Shown piece after piece: positions 63,476 to 64,000 of a stretch of DNA of 64,000 nt (positions are counted from its first letter, which is position 1; each line of letters begins with the position of its first letter). Location: contig JAPJBO010000474.1 in the NCBI GenBank assembly GCA_030068145.1, forward strand, positions 1-64,000. Direction: 5' to 3'. The translations under genes were made by a program, and so were the position numbers. The notes beneath the pieces were generated by a model. The model ran no database searches. It was not told the DNA's origin and saw only the letters and a list, made by a program, of their open reading frames with translations. This stretch comes from Diplonema papillatum. Lineage: Eukaryota; Euglenozoa; Diplonemea; Diplonemida; Diplonemidae.

Positions 63476-64000
63476 CTAGCTCTCAAGCGGATTGTACCTA
63501 TTCCCTTTCAGCATCCCTTTGATGGTCTGCTGCTTTCCGCCCTTGACTGCTTTCGCCTTCGGCTCGGCCTCACTCGCCTTCGGCTCGGCCTCCTTCGCCA
63601 TCGGCTCGGCCTCGCCCGCCTTTGGCCCGGCCTCAGCTGCCCTGTTCGTGGCCTCATTTAGCCGCTTTAGCTGCTCTCCGAACTCCTTATCGGCGGCTTC
63701 CTTCTTAGCCTTCGCCTCCGCCTTCTTCAGTTCCTTCTTGCTCGGGCTTGGCTGCGCTGGCTGGACCTGCGCTGCTGCTGCTGGTGAGGCCGTTGCTTGT
63801 GCGGCGGCAGGCGCCGCTCTTGGGGCCAGTGACTGGATCCGGGCACACGTCTCTGCTTCGAAGGCATCGAGCTTCCTCTCGACCTCAGCCATCCATTGCA
63901 TCTGGCGCACCATCGCCGCCTCTTCTCTCTGCGCTGCTATGCAGACCTGGGCATCCGCCCAGTTCTGCAGCCGCTTCTCGTACTTGGCCTCCCAGGCGGC
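63476..64000 (-). CDS. LINE ORF1 C-terminus (coiled-coil, charged), partial
   Basis: 174 visible residues, open to the window edge, ending with TAG at 63476-63478. The Met at 63913 is internal because the frame continues above it (WEAKYEKRLQNWADAQV). The N-terminal part is a likely coiled coil (MQWMAEVERKLDAFEAE). After an Ala/Pro/Gln linker comes a Lys/Glu helix (KKELKKAEAKAKKEAADKEF), then imperfect heptad-like repeats of the EAEPKA(S/K) type and a basic end (KGGKQQTIKGMLKGNR). It resembles RNA-chaperone ORF1 proteins of LINEs in composition only. It is in exactly the same frame as ORF2. Confidence 0.7.
   Translation of the reverse strand, partial: AAWEAKYEKRLQNWADAQVCIAAQREEAAMVRQMQWMAEVERKLDAFEAETCARIQSLAPRAAPAAAQATASPAAAAQVQPAQPSPSKKELKKAEAKAKKEAADKEFGEQLKRLNEATNRAAEAGPKAGEAEPMAKEAEPKASEAEPKAKAVKGGKQQTIKGMLKGNRYNPLES

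Overview
The window is nuclear DNA of a repeat-rich eukaryote. Evidence: a protein-coding gene split by a GT-AG intron, eukaryote-type pantothenate kinase and VPS9 proteins, non-LTR and tyrosine-recombinase retrotransposons, hAT-like and TA-target DNA elements, and long microsatellites. No bacterial operon, rRNA, tRNA or CRISPR array was seen. Host exons are GC-rich and short, and the intervening DNA is mostly repeats. A protist or alga is the likeliest source; I cannot name the lineage.

Layout. 1-0.8 kb: an unrecognised ORF open to the window edge. 1.5-8.8 kb: remnants of one non-LTR (LINE) family, including an internally deleted copy and a head-to-tail chain of 5'-truncated 3' ends. 9.3-10.85 kb: a minisatellite and a hAT-like element with an 8-bp target duplication. 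10.88-12.5 kb: the last exon of a VPS9-domain (Rab5-family GEF) gene, followed by a tandem array made of its own C-terminal codons, stop and 3' flank. 12.5-17.3 kb: small inverted-repeat elements and a tandem array of retroelement terminal repeats. 17.87-26.60 kb: a type II pantothenate kinase gene in two exons, split by a 7.58-kb intron that contains a complete-looking DIRS/VIPER-like retrotransposon with split direct repeats. Its C-terminal codons and stop are also amplified into a 1.2-kb array downstream. 28.6-42.9 kb: DNA elements and tandem arrays (379-, 181-, 174-, about 120- and 18-bp units). 44.2-48.5 kb: remnants of a retroelement ORF with a USP-like peptidase half and zinc fingers, interrupted by a 1.81-kb element at a TA site; the empty site is present nearby. 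49.6-50.6 kb: a (CA)n tract and a hAT-like element. 51.3-53.3 kb: a tandem array leading into a small membrane-protein gene with a four-Cys tail, whose 3' end is duplicated inverted downstream. 57.5-64.0 kb, minus strand: a large non-LTR retrotransposon whose ORF1 and ORF2 share one frame and are separated by a single TAG. ORF2 encodes OTU protease, AP-type endonuclease, reverse transcriptase, zinc knuckle, RNase H and a Cys/His tail.

Three themes stand out. First, deubiquitinase-like domains of two folds (OTU, USP-like) occur in retroelement-type ORFs of the same window. Second, two host genes have terminal codons plus stop amplified into downstream tandem arrays. Third, mobile elements lie within 40 bp of two host splice acceptors.
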